From Comamonadaceae bacterium (lineage in GTDB: Bacteria; Pseudomonadota; Gammaproteobacteria; Burkholderiales; Burkholderiaceae_C), in NCBI GenBank assembly GCA_947458305.1, contig CANGZO010000011.1, positions 1-21,411 of the forward strand: a stretch of DNA of 21,411 nucleotides. Direction: 5' to 3'. The notes under the pieces are model-generated. The model was not told the DNA's origin. It ran no database searches and saw only the letters and a list, made by a program, of their open reading frames with translations. Shown in pieces: positions 6,745-13,245 of this stretch. The first letter of the stretch is position 1. Every line of letters starts with the position of its first letter. A program made the translations under genes and the position numbers.

Positions 6745-7545
6745 ATGACCGACATCACCGCAACGGTGCTTTATGAAGTGCGAGGCGCTGTAGCCCTCGT
6801 CACGCTCAACCGCCCGCAAGCCCTCAACAGTTTTACCCGTGAAATGCACCAGTCCTTGTGGCGCGCATTCGATCAGGCCGAGGCTAACCCCGCTGTTCGC
6901 GCCTTGGTGTTGACCGGTGCAGGCCGCGGTTTTTGTGCGGGTCTCGATTTGTCAGAACTCGATTTCACGCCCGGCCCCGGTTTGCTGGAGCGTTCAGACC
7001 CCGGTCCAGTGATAAACGATGCCTTTAACCCCACCACGCGCCGCTTGCAGACGCTGCGCATGCCCGTCATCTGCGCGGTCAATGGCGTGGCTGCTGGCGC
7101 AGGCGCGTCGGTGGCCATGGCTTGCGACATCGCGATTGCCGCGCCTTCCGCCAGTTTTGTGCAGGCCTTCAGCAAAATCGGCTTGATCCCAGATGCGGGT
7201 GGCAGCTGGCTGCTGGTGGAGCGCCTGGGTTTGCCCCGCGCCATGGCGCTGGCCATGACCGGCGACAAACTCACGGCCGATAAGGCCAAAGAGTGGGGCT
7301 TGATTTGGGACGTGGCCGACGACTGCGTAGCCGCTGCCTTGGCTTTGGCCGACAAGCTGGCCGTGATGCCGACCAAGGCCTTGGTCGCCACGCGCCACCT
7401 GCTGCGCGATGCGGGCACTCGATCGCTGGACGCGCACCTGAATGTGGAGCGCGACACCCAATCGGCGCTGGGCAAAACGCACGACTACATGGAAGGCGTG
7501 AACGCCTTCCTGCAAAAGCGTGCACCCCAATTCAAAGGCGAATGA
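6745..7545 (+). CDS. paaG: PaaG-type 1,2-epoxyphenylacetyl-CoA isomerase (crotonase family)
   Basis: This 266-residue crotonase should convert ring-1,2-epoxyphenylacetyl-CoA to the oxepin-CoA in aerobic phenylacetate breakdown. The oxyanion segments are RGFCAGLDLS (61-70) and GVAAGAGASVAMACD (114-128). Unlike its hydratase neighbour it has no Glu in the GAGAS segment. Instead it has Asp150 in FSKIGLIPDAGGSWLL, the PaaG-type signature. AGGAG at 6732-6736 supports the ATG at 6745. The gene lies behind the palindromic operator and overlaps the thioesterase gene by up to 4 bases, so paaG and paaI are translationally coupled. PaaG has a second family role in isomerising 2,3-/3,4-dehydroadipyl-CoA. 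A generic enoyl-CoA isomerase remains possible, but the paaI and paaK neighbours support the call. Confidence 0.9.
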   Translation: MTDITATVLYEVRGAVALVTLNRPQALNSFTREMHQSLWRAFDQAEANPAVRALVLTGAGRGFCAGLDLSELDFTPGPGLLERSDPGPVINDAFNPTTRRLQTLRMPVICAVNGVAAGAGASVAMACDIAIAAPSASFVQAFSKIGLIPDAGGSWLLVERLGLPRAMALAMTGDKLTADKAKEWGLIWDVADDCVAAALALADKLAVMPTKALVATRHLLRDAGTRSLDAHLNVERDTQSALGKTHDYMEGVNAFLQKRAPQFKGE

Positions 7546-7976
7546 TGAGCGATCCGAAAACCCTTGCCCGCCAAGTGGGCGAGACCATGTTCGCCGTGGA
7601 CGTGGCCTCCAAAGACACCATGGGCATGGAACTGCTGGCTTGCGAGCCCGGCCGCGCCGTGATGCGCATGGCGGTCAAAGCCTTGCACCTGAATGGTCAC
7701 CAAATTTGCCACGGCGGTTTCATCTTCACATTGGCCGACTCGACCTTTGCCTTTGCCTGCAACAGCTACAACAAGAACGCGGTGGCTGCGGGTTGCAGTA
7801 TTGAATTTTTGAAGCCCGGCAAACTGGGCGATGTGCTGACCTGCGAAGGCATTGAGCAGACCCTGAGCGGACGCCACGGCATCTACGACATGAAAGTCAC
7901 CAACCAGCATGGTGAAGTGATCGCCATGTTCCGTGGCAAAAGCGCTCAGATCCCGGGCACCGTCATCCCCGAATAA
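7545..7976 (+). CDS. paaI: PaaI phenylacetyl-CoA / hydroxyphenylacetyl-CoA thioesterase (hotdog fold)
   Basis: This 143-residue cytoplasmic thioesterase is thought to release CoA from stalled or toxic ring intermediates of the phenylacetate pathway. The active-site region reads NGHQICHGGFIFTLADSTFA at about 50-69, with the HGG turn (56-58) and Asp65 as the likely catalytic acid, as in E. coli PaaI. The size is normal for a single hotdog domain. Two adjacent ATGs, 7542 and 7545, both overlap the paaG stop. I chose 7545 because AAGG at 7535-7538 is better spaced; the alternative adds one Met. A 10-bp hairpin without a T-run lies between this gene and paaK. Confidence 0.92.
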   Translation: MSDPKTLARQVGETMFAVDVASKDTMGMELLACEPGRAVMRMAVKALHLNGHQICHGGFIFTLADSTFAFACNSYNKNAVAAGCSIEFLKPGKLGDVLTCEGIEQTLSGRHGIYDMKVTNQHGEVIAMFRGKSAQIPGTVIPE

Positions 7977-7987
7977 GTCAATGAATT

Positions 7988-8015
7988 GGGGGACAGGTCT
8001 TCAGCCCTGTCCCCC
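7988..8015 (+). other. Perfect 10-bp hairpin between paaI and paaK
   Basis: GGGGGACAGG (7988-7997) pairs perfectly with CCTGTCCCCC (8006-8015) around the loop TCTTCAGC. The sequence that follows (GCTGATC) has no T-run, so it is not a standard intrinsic terminator. It could stabilise the upstream mRNA, lower paaK expression, or be a single REP-like unit. Only one copy is visible here. Confidence 0.6.
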
Positions 8016-8036
8016 GCTGATCAAGTGGAGATTTGA

Positions 8037-9341
8037 ATGAGTCAAAAAGCCTTCCCCCTGGAACCGATTGAAAAGGCCAGCATCGACGAGCTGCGCAGTC
8101 TGCAACTCAAGCGCTTGCAGCAAACCCTGCAGCACGCCTATGCCAATTCGCCGGTTTACCGCGCCAAGTTTGATGCCGCAGGTGTGCACCCGGACGATTG
8201 CAAAACACTGGCCGACATCGCCAAATTTCCCTTCACCACCAAGTCGGACCTGCGTGACAGCTACCCCTTTGGCATGTTCGCCGTGCCGCGCGAGCAATGC
8301 GCCCGCATCCACGCCTCCAGCGGCACCACCGGCAAGCCCACGGTGGTGGGCTACACGCTCAAAGACATCGACACTTGGGCTGCCGTGGTGGCGCGCAGCA
8401 TCCGCGCAGGCGGTGCCAAGCCCGGCGACATGGTGCACGTGAGCTACGGTTATGGCCTGTTCACCGGCGGCATGGGTGCGCACTACGGCGCTGAAAAACT
8501 GGGCCTCACCGTGGTGCCTTTTGGCGGCGGCCAGACTGAGCGCCAGGTACAGCTCATTCAAGATTTCCAATCCAACATCATCATGGTCACGCCCAGCTAC
8601 ATGCTGGCGATTGCCGATGAGTTCGAGCGCCAAGGCATCGACCCCAAGAGCAGCTCGCTGCGCATCGGCATCTTCGGCGCCGAGCCTTGGACCAACGACA
8701 TGCGTGCCGCCATCGAAAAACGCATGAACATTGACGCGGTGGACATTTACGGACTGTCTGAAGTGATGGGCCCGGGTGTGGCCAGCGAGTGCATCGAAAC
8801 CAAAGACGGCCCAACCATCTGGGAAGACCACTTCTATCCCGAGATCATCCACCCCGAAACCGGCGAGCCTGTGGCCGATGGCGAAATGGGCGAGCTGGTG
8901 TTCACCAGCCTCACCAAGGAAGCCTTGCCCATCATCCGCTACCGCACCCGCGACCTGACGCGCTTGCTGCCGGGCACGGCGCGTCCGAGCATGCGCCGCA
9001 TGGAAAAAATCACCGGCCGCAGCGACGACATGATGATCATCCGCGGCGTGAACGTGTTCCCCAGCCAGATCGAAGAGCTGATTTTGAAGCGCGCCGAGTT
9101 GGCCCCGCATTACCAATGTGTGCTGACCCGAACAGGCCCTATGGACGATTTGAGCGTGCGGGTGGAGACCAAACCTGGCGTGTCAGCCGACAGCACAGAG
9201 GCGCGGGCCGCCGCCAAAAAGCTGCAACACGACATCAAGGTCTTCATTGGCACGAGTGTGACGATTGAGCTCAAAGCAGAAGGTGGCATAGAGCGCAGCC
9301 AGGGCAAAGCCAAACGTGTGGTGGATTTGCGCAAGCAGTGA
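8037..9341 (+). CDS. paaK: Phenylacetate-CoA ligase
   Basis: This 434-residue adenylate-forming enzyme activates phenylacetate with ATP and CoA, the first step of aerobic phenylacetate degradation. The AMP-binding P-loop is ASSGTTGKPTVVGYT (about 93-107). YGLSEVMGPG (A5-like motif), IRYRTRDLTRLL, GRSDDMMIIRGVNVFPSQIE (hinge) and the C-terminal SQGKAKRVVDLR with the catalytic Lys follow in order, matching PaaK. GGAG at 8026-8029 supports the ATG at 8037. It is the last gene of paaG-paaI-paaK and ends one base before the end of the convergent apaH, leaving no room for a separate terminator. The paaABCDE epoxidase genes are not in the window. Confidence 0.96.
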   Translation: MSQKAFPLEPIEKASIDELRSLQLKRLQQTLQHAYANSPVYRAKFDAAGVHPDDCKTLADIAKFPFTTKSDLRDSYPFGMFAVPREQCARIHASSGTTGKPTVVGYTLKDIDTWAAVVARSIRAGGAKPGDMVHVSYGYGLFTGGMGAHYGAEKLGLTVVPFGGGQTERQVQLIQDFQSNIIMVTPSYMLAIADEFERQGIDPKSSSLRIGIFGAEPWTNDMRAAIEKRMNIDAVDIYGLSEVMGPGVASECIETKDGPTIWEDHFYPEIIHPETGEPVADGEMGELVFTSLTKEALPIIRYRTRDLTRLLPGTARPSMRRMEKITGRSDDMMIIRGVNVFPSQIEELILKRAELAPHYQCVLTRTGPMDDLSVRVETKPGVSADSTEARAAAKKLQHDIKVFIGTSVTIELKAEGGIERSQGKAKRVVDLRKQ

Positions 9342-9342
9342 T

Positions 9343-10170
9343 TTACCCAGGCTTTTGTGCTTGCGGGCAAGGCACTTCCAGTCTTTCGTGGCTGCCATCG
9401 GTGTTCAGCCGCATGGCACTGAGGCAGCCACCCCACACACAGCCTGAGTCCAGTGCCCAAACATCGGTACGTGGGGGCTGCGAGAGGGTCGACCAATGTC
9501 CGAAAGCCACGGTGGTACCCGCTGTTTGGCGACCAGGAACCTCAAACCATGGCACGTGACCGGCAGGAGCCTGGCCTGCGGCCTCTTTGGTGTCGAACTC
9601 CATCTCACCTGAGGGCGTGCAAAACCGCAAACGGGTCAAGGCGTTCACCACCACGCGCCATCGGTCAACCCCCTGCAAGTTGTCGTTCCAGGCCGAAGGG
9701 GTGTTGCCGTACATCAGGCGCAAAAAATCAAGCCAATCCGGCCCTCGCAAAACCGATTCGACTTCGGCAGCCAAGGACAGGGTTTGCGTCACTGTCCAAG
9801 TGGGCAACACGCCAGCATGTACCGACAGCACGTAGTGAGACCACAAGGCCAGGGCTTGGTGCCGAAGCCATTGGACCAATTCGTTTTTGTCTGGGGCCTG
9901 CAGCAAGGCGTTCAAGGTGTCCGTGCGTCCGGCCAGGCGCAAGCCATTGGCCACCGCCAAGCCGTGCAGGTCATGGTTGCCCAGCACGCAGTGCACGCTG
10001 CCATCCAAAGCCATCAGGCGTCTGAGAACGGCCACTGAATCTGGGCCACGGTTGATCAAATCGCCCAAGATGACCAATTGATCTCGACTGGGTGAAAAAT
10101 CAATTTTTTCCAGCAAGTGTCCGAATGGCTGGTCGCAGCCTTGAATATCACCGATCCAATAACAGGCCAT
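9343..10170 (-). CDS. apaH: Bis(5'-nucleosyl)-tetraphosphatase, symmetrical
   Basis: ApaH hydrolyses diadenosine tetraphosphate (Ap4A) to two ADP and so lowers this stress-linked nucleotide. The 275 residues carry the metallophosphatase motifs in order: GDIQGC (7-12), GDLINRGPDS (36-45), GNHDLHG (64-70), a VHAG motif in the middle, and AFGHWS toward the C-terminus. These residues bind the two catalytic metals. MACYWIGDIQGC is the typical ApaH beginning (compare ATYLIGDVHGC), so the ATG at 10170 is well supported although no strong ribosome site is visible. The gene stands alone, convergent with paaK and divergent from the H-NS-like gene across an AT-rich gap. The canonical ksgA/apaG partners are absent. 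Confidence 0.94.
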   Translation of the reverse strand: MACYWIGDIQGCDQPFGHLLEKIDFSPSRDQLVILGDLINRGPDSVAVLRRLMALDGSVHCVLGNHDLHGLAVANGLRLAGRTDTLNALLQAPDKNELVQWLRHQALALWSHYVLSVHAGVLPTWTVTQTLSLAAEVESVLRGPDWLDFLRLMYGNTPSAWNDNLQGVDRWRVVVNALTRLRFCTPSGEMEFDTKEAAGQAPAGHVPWFEVPGRQTAGTTVAFGHWSTLSQPPRTDVWALDSGCVWGGCLSAMRLNTDGSHERLEVPCPQAQKPG

Positions 10171-10334
10171 TTGCGTCTTGTATTAAAAGTATGGAAGTTT
10201 TTGATTCTGTGTGAAACAGAGAGGACTGTTTTTGAATATAAAAATAGATGCAATCAATGAATTGTTGATGGGGTACTGCATGACCTTCGATTTTGAGTTA
10301 CATTATGTTTTTTTATTTACTTAGGGAAATCAGC
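10171..10334. promoter_or_regulatory. AT-rich divergent intergenic region (apaH / H-NS-like gene)
   Basis: This 164-base gap is clearly richer in A/T than its surroundings, with several A/T runs just before the H-NS-like gene. It must hold promoters for both flanking genes. A short inverted repeat, AAACAG (10214-10219) and CTGTTT (10226-10231), is visible. I cannot assign -35/-10 boxes with confidence. AT-rich DNA is a preferred target of H-NS proteins, so autoregulation is plausible (inference). Confidence 0.45.
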
Positions 10335-10634
10335 ATGACACAGTCTTACAAAGAACTTTTGCAACAGCGCGAAGCACTCGAATTGGCCATTTCGCAGGCG
10401 CGTCAAAATGAAATTTCTGCGGCCGTGACCAAAGTGCGTGAATTGGTGGCTGAATTTGGACTCACGGTGCAAGACATTTTCCCTGGACGTGCCAGCAAAG
10501 GCGGTGCAGGCAAAGCCATCAGCAAGGTTGCTGCCAAATACCGCGATCCCGCAACCGGACAAACCTGGACTGGCCGAGGCAAAGCGCCCAAATGGATCGA
10601 AGGCCGTGACCGCGCCCCTTTCGTTATTGCCTAA
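10335..10634 (+). CDS. H-NS family nucleoid-associated DNA-binding protein
   Basis: This 99-residue histone-like protein is expected to bind curved AT-rich DNA and silence genes. Residues 1-45 are helical and charged (MTQSYKELLQQREALELAI), the coiled-coil oligomerisation part. Residues 66-88 contain the conserved C-terminal DNA-binding segment, with YRDPATGQTWTGRGKAPKWI. The size fits the short H-NS-like proteins common in Burkholderiales. The ATG at 10335 is preceded by AGGGA at 10323-10327. An in-frame start at 10293 would add a hydrophobic lead not seen in the family, so it was rejected. It has its own perfect palindromic terminator and appears monocistronic. Such genomes usually carry several paralogs, so I give no gene symbol. 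Confidence 0.93.
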   Translation: MTQSYKELLQQREALELAISQARQNEISAAVTKVRELVAEFGLTVQDIFPGRASKGGAGKAISKVAAKYRDPATGQTWTGRGKAPKWIEGRDRAPFVIA

Positions 10635-10697
10635 GCTCGAACACCGGTGCTTTGATATACCCACTGGTTTTTCCAGTTGCTGATTGAAATCTGAATT

Positions 10698-10726
10698 GAA
10701 ACCCCGTCATGACGGGGTTTCTTTTT
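10698..10726 (+). terminator. Rho-independent terminator of the H-NS-like gene
   Basis: GAAACCCCGTCA (10698-10709) and TGACGGGGTTTC (10710-10721) form a perfect 24-base palindrome that folds with a tight loop, followed by TTTTT (10722-10726). It lies 64 bases after the stop codon. Confidence 0.9.
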
Positions 10727-10743
10727 GAGGTCTTTGAATGGAT

Positions 10744-10769
10744 GAGAACCCAAAAAGGTGTTCTCTTTT
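10744..10769 (+). terminator. Possible second, weaker terminator
   Basis: GAGAAC (10744-10749) pairs with GTTCTC (10760-10765), extended by CC/GG across a bulge, and TTTT follows (10766-10769). It sits just beyond the stop of the minus-strand uppS-like gene and could serve as back-up for the H-NS-like transcript. On the minus strand it lacks a T-run. Confidence 0.4.
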
Positions 10770-10772
10770 GAA

Positions 10773-11492
10773 TCAGATGGGCGCTGATGAGCCAAAACGA
10801 CGGTCTCTGCCTGCAAACCAAACCAGCGCTTGATTCAATGTCTCGCTGGTAAAGTCAGGCCACAACTCGTCACAAAAAAACAATTCCGCATAGGCAGCTT
10901 GCCACAACAGGAAATTACTGACCCGAGATTCGCCGCCCGTTCGAATCAATAAATCGACTTCGGGTGCATCGGCAGTGGACAGATAAGGGGCCAATGAAGC
11001 CTCAGTCAAAGAATCCAAACTCAAGTTTGAATTGTCTTTTTGCCAAGCTTTGACCGCTTGCAGCATGTCCCAGCGACCGCCATAGTTGGCGCAAATATGG
11101 AGCGTGATGCCCACATTGTGGGCTGTTTGCAGCTCTGCATTGGCTATCAGTTCTTGCAAAGGTTCCGAGAATCGCTGCTTGTCGCCCAGTACTTTGAGGC
11201 GAACACCATTGGCGTTCATGTCTCGAATCTCTTTTTTGAGATAGGTCATGAACAAGCCCATCAGCCCAGTGACCTCTTCGGGTGGGCGCTTCCAGTTTTC
11301 TGTGCTGAAAGCAAAAAGACTCAAGTGCGGGATCCCCATTTCGGCGCATGCCTTGACGATATCGCGAACCCTTTGAGCGCCTGCTGCATGGCCGAGTCCT
11401 GCCGGCATGAAACGGTTTTTAGCCCAACGCCGATTGCCATCCATGATGATGGCAATGTGCTGGGGCAAAGGATGTGGTGTAGGGGTGGACAA
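10773..11492 (-). CDS. uppS: Isoprenyl transferase (UppS-like, cis-prenyltransferase)
   Basis: This 239-residue soluble cis-prenyltransferase should extend farnesyl diphosphate with isopentenyl diphosphate, normally to the undecaprenyl carrier of cell-wall synthesis. Landmarks are IAIIMDGNRRWA (13-24, catalytic Asp18), GHAAGAQ (34-40), AFSTENWKRP (61-70), ANYGGRWD (135-142) and DLLIRTGGESRVSNFLLWQ (180-198), all of the UppS family. In the first motif the E. coli DGNGRWA is DGNRRWA here. The start is a TTG with no clear ribosome site; no in-frame ATG precedes the MDGN motif. The usual frr-uppS-cdsA-dxr neighbourhood is absent, so this may be a second copy with a different chain length. Gene symbol is by family similarity. 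Confidence 0.88.
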   Translation of the reverse strand: MSTPTPHPLPQHIAIIMDGNRRWAKNRFMPAGLGHAAGAQRVRDIVKACAEMGIPHLSLFAFSTENWKRPPEEVTGLMGLFMTYLKKEIRDMNANGVRLKVLGDKQRFSEPLQELIANAELQTAHNVGITLHICANYGGRWDMLQAVKAWQKDNSNLSLDSLTEASLAPYLSTADAPEVDLLIRTGGESRVSNFLLWQAAYAELFFCDELWPDFTSETLNQALVWFAGRDRRFGSSAPI

Positions 11493-11527
11493 GGGCGAGC
11501 AATTTTATTTTTGAGTTTTAATTTTAC

Positions 11528-11554
11528 GCGCCTGTTAAGCTGAAGGCGCTTTTT
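11528..11554 (+). other. Terminator-like hairpin just upstream of the 11574 gene
   Basis: GCGCCT (11528-11533) pairs with AGGCGC (11544-11549) around a 10-base loop, and five Ts follow (11550-11554). The element lies 20 bases before the ATG at 11574, so it may attenuate this gene or end transcription arriving from upstream. The stem is only 6 bp. Confidence 0.4.
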
Positions 11555-11573
11555 GGCCTTTCAGGGAGTCGCC

Positions 11574-12191
11574 ATGACACCACAGATCCAAGAGTTTTTA
11601 GACCGAATTGAGCGGATCGAACTGGCCATTGAGCAAGAAGCCAAGATTCGCCGTGAGCAATGGCAGGCCCACTTTGATGAGCACAAGGTGCGCTTTGAAA
11701 AAGAGGTTTTGGCCCAGCAAAGGCGCTTCAAGGCGGGTTTGTTGGCCTACGTGTTGACGGCACAGTGGCGGCATGTCTTGTGCGTGCCCTTCATTTACCC
11801 CGTGCTGGTGCCAATGTTGCTGTTGGATGCATTTGTTTCGGTTTATCAGTGGGTGTGTTTTCCCCTGTGCGGGATCCGCAAGGTTCAAAGGTCGGACTTT
11901 TGGGTTTTTGATCGCTCGCACCTGGCCTATCTGAATGGGCTTGAAAAAATCAATTGTGCTTATTGCGCTTATGCCAATGGCTTGATCGCTTACTGCCGTG
12001 AAATTTTCGGTTTGACGGAGCAGTATTGGTGTCCCATCAAACATTCGCGTCGCATCTTGCAGGCCCATCCGCACTACCACGGCTTTGTTGATTACGGTGA
12101 TGCGGAAAACTACCGTGCTGAGTTGTCTCGTTTGCGAGCTGAATTGAAAGCGATGCACAAACAGAGCGAGAAGGCCGAAGACGGCCTGTGA
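11574..12191 (+). CDS. Conserved-looking membrane-associated protein with CxxC and CPIKH motifs, function unknown
   Basis: This 205-residue protein has no function I can name. Residues 5-50 are a charged helix likely to form a coiled coil (QIQEFLDRIERIELAIEQEA). A hydrophobic segment (about 68-99) spans or dips into the membrane, with Cys70, Cys95 and Cys99. The central part holds INCAYCAYANGLIAYCRE (127-143; C128, C131, C141) and EQYWCPIKHSRR (149-160; C153, H157). The C-terminus (about 178-200) is again a charged helix. I recall the CAYCxYANGLIAY...EQYWCPIKH block from uncharacterised proteobacterial proteins. The Cys/His set suggests metal or redox chemistry, which is inference. The ATG at 11574 has AGGGA at 11563-11567; a start at 11553 would lie before that site. 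Confidence 0.82.
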   Translation: MTPQIQEFLDRIERIELAIEQEAKIRREQWQAHFDEHKVRFEKEVLAQQRRFKAGLLAYVLTAQWRHVLCVPFIYPVLVPMLLLDAFVSVYQWVCFPLCGIRKVQRSDFWVFDRSHLAYLNGLEKINCAYCAYANGLIAYCREIFGLTEQYWCPIKHSRRILQAHPHYHGFVDYGDAENYRAELSRLRAELKAMHKQSEKAEDGL

Positions 12192-12259
12192 AGTCGGGCA
12201 AATTGGGCCTGTCACGTCATCGACACCCCCGTGGCTGAAAGCCTCATAAAGTGCTCGAC

Positions 12260-12715
12260 ATGAAAACATTTGCAAATTTGGCCGAGTTGGCCGCTTGTGT
12301 GGGCCAAGACGTGGCTGCGACCGAGTGGGTGGAAATCACCCAGCAGCAGATCAACCAATTTGCTGAGGCCACGGGGGATAGCCAGTGGATTCATGTTGAC
12401 GTGGAGCGGGCCAAGCAGGGGCCTTTTGGTGCGCCTATTGCGCATGGTTTTTTGACGCTGTCCTTGTTGTCTCAGTTTTTTGACAAGACCATTGATGTCA
12501 GCAGCAAGAAAATGGGCGTCAATTACGGCTTGAACAAAGTGCGTTTCATGGCGCCGGTGCCCGTGGGCAGCCGATTGCGTGCACATCTGCATCTGCATTC
12601 GGCCATGCCCATTGAAGGCGGTGGTCTTCAGTTGCAGTGGAACGTCACGGTGGAGCGCGAAGGCAGCGACAAACCTGTGTGTGCTGCCGAGTCTTTGGTG
12701 CGCATTTACGCCTGA
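12260..12715 (+). CDS. MaoC family (R)-specific enoyl-CoA hydratase / dehydratase
   Basis: This 151-residue single hotdog-domain protein likely hydrates 2-enoyl-CoA to (R)-3-hydroxyacyl-CoA in the cytoplasm. The family catalytic pair is visible in FAEATGDSQWIHVD (34-47) as Asp40 and His45, followed by PFGAPIAHGFLTLSL (55-69). NYGLNKVRFMAPVPVG (88-103) is the usual second half. Two starts are possible: ATG at 12260 (MKTFANLAEL) or GTG at 12251, three codons earlier; neither has a clear ribosome site. It follows the Cys-containing membrane protein by 68 bases and overlaps the 3' end of the convergent trmL by 10 bases. The real substrate is unknown; such proteins often supply monomers for polyhydroxyalkanoate or act in side pathways. 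Confidence 0.9.
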   Translation: MKTFANLAELAACVGQDVAATEWVEITQQQINQFAEATGDSQWIHVDVERAKQGPFGAPIAHGFLTLSLLSQFFDKTIDVSSKKMGVNYGLNKVRFMAPVPVGSRLRAHLHLHSAMPIEGGGLQLQWNVTVEREGSDKPVCAAESLVRIYA

Positions 12716-13203
12716 GCAGGCAGTCCTTGCGTGGTGGGCGCCCCACCGAACCCGTTTTGGCGCCAAGCCTCGAACACGGTCACCGCGACTGCGTTGGACA
12801 GGTTCAGGCTGCGTTGACCTTCAAGCATGGGCAGCTTGATGCGTTGAGTGGGTGCAAACTTCTCGCGCAATGCGGGCGACAATCCACGCGTCTCCGAGCC
12901 AAAAATCAGCCAATCACCGGGTTCGAAGCGCACGCCGAAAGCGGCTCGGCTGCCTTTGGTGGTCAGGGCAAACATGCGCTCTGGTGAGGGCCGCTCTTGG
13001 GCCATAAAAGCATCCCAATCTGCGTGGCGACGCAAGTCGGCGTACTCGTGGTAATCGAGTCCAGCTCGCCGCATGTGTTTGTCATCCATCGAAAACCCCA
13101 AGGGTTCCACCAAGTGCAAGGTGCAACCGGTGTTGGCGGCCAGTCGGATGACGTTGCCGGTGTTCGGCGGGATTTCAGGTTCAACCAAGACAATATGAAA
13201 CAT
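12706..13203 (-). CDS. trmL: tRNA (cytidine(34)-2'-O)-methyltransferase
   Basis: TrmL is a SPOUT-class enzyme that methylates the 2'-OH of the wobble base in certain leucine tRNAs using S-adenosylmethionine. The 165 residues begin MFHIVLVEPEIPPNTGN, typical for the family. The knot motifs follow as LIFGSETRGLSP (99-110) and LPMLEGQRSLNLSNAVAV (124-141). An in-frame ATG at 13212 would add three residues (MCA) and has AAGG closer to it, so the exact start is open. It lies 42 bases after comF on the same strand, so the two are probably co-transcribed. Its 3' end overlaps the MaoC-type gene by 10 bases. Confidence 0.94.
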   Translation of the reverse strand: MFHIVLVEPEIPPNTGNVIRLAANTGCTLHLVEPLGFSMDDKHMRRAGLDYHEYADLRRHADWDAFMAQERPSPERMFALTTKGSRAAFGVRFEPGDWLIFGSETRGLSPALREKFAPTQRIKLPMLEGQRSLNLSNAVAVTVFEAWRQNGFGGAPTTQGLPAQA

Positions 13204-13245
13204 GGCGCACATTGTGCCTTGCTGTCTTGCCCGGCTTGCGAAATG

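Noticed and set aside
8001..9116. A 371-residue minus-strand frame across paaK
   Set aside because: It is a shadow of paaK, rich in His/Ala/Gly, without motifs.
10214..10231. AAACAG/CTGTTT inverted repeat as a terminator
   Set aside because: It lies in a divergent promoter region with no transcript ending there; 6 bp in AT-rich DNA can occur by chance.
10293..10334. Upstream start for the H-NS-like protein (MSYIMFFYLL lead)
   Set aside because: The ribosome site AGGGA lies inside this extension and the hydrophobic lead does not belong to the family; the ATG at 10335 fits better.
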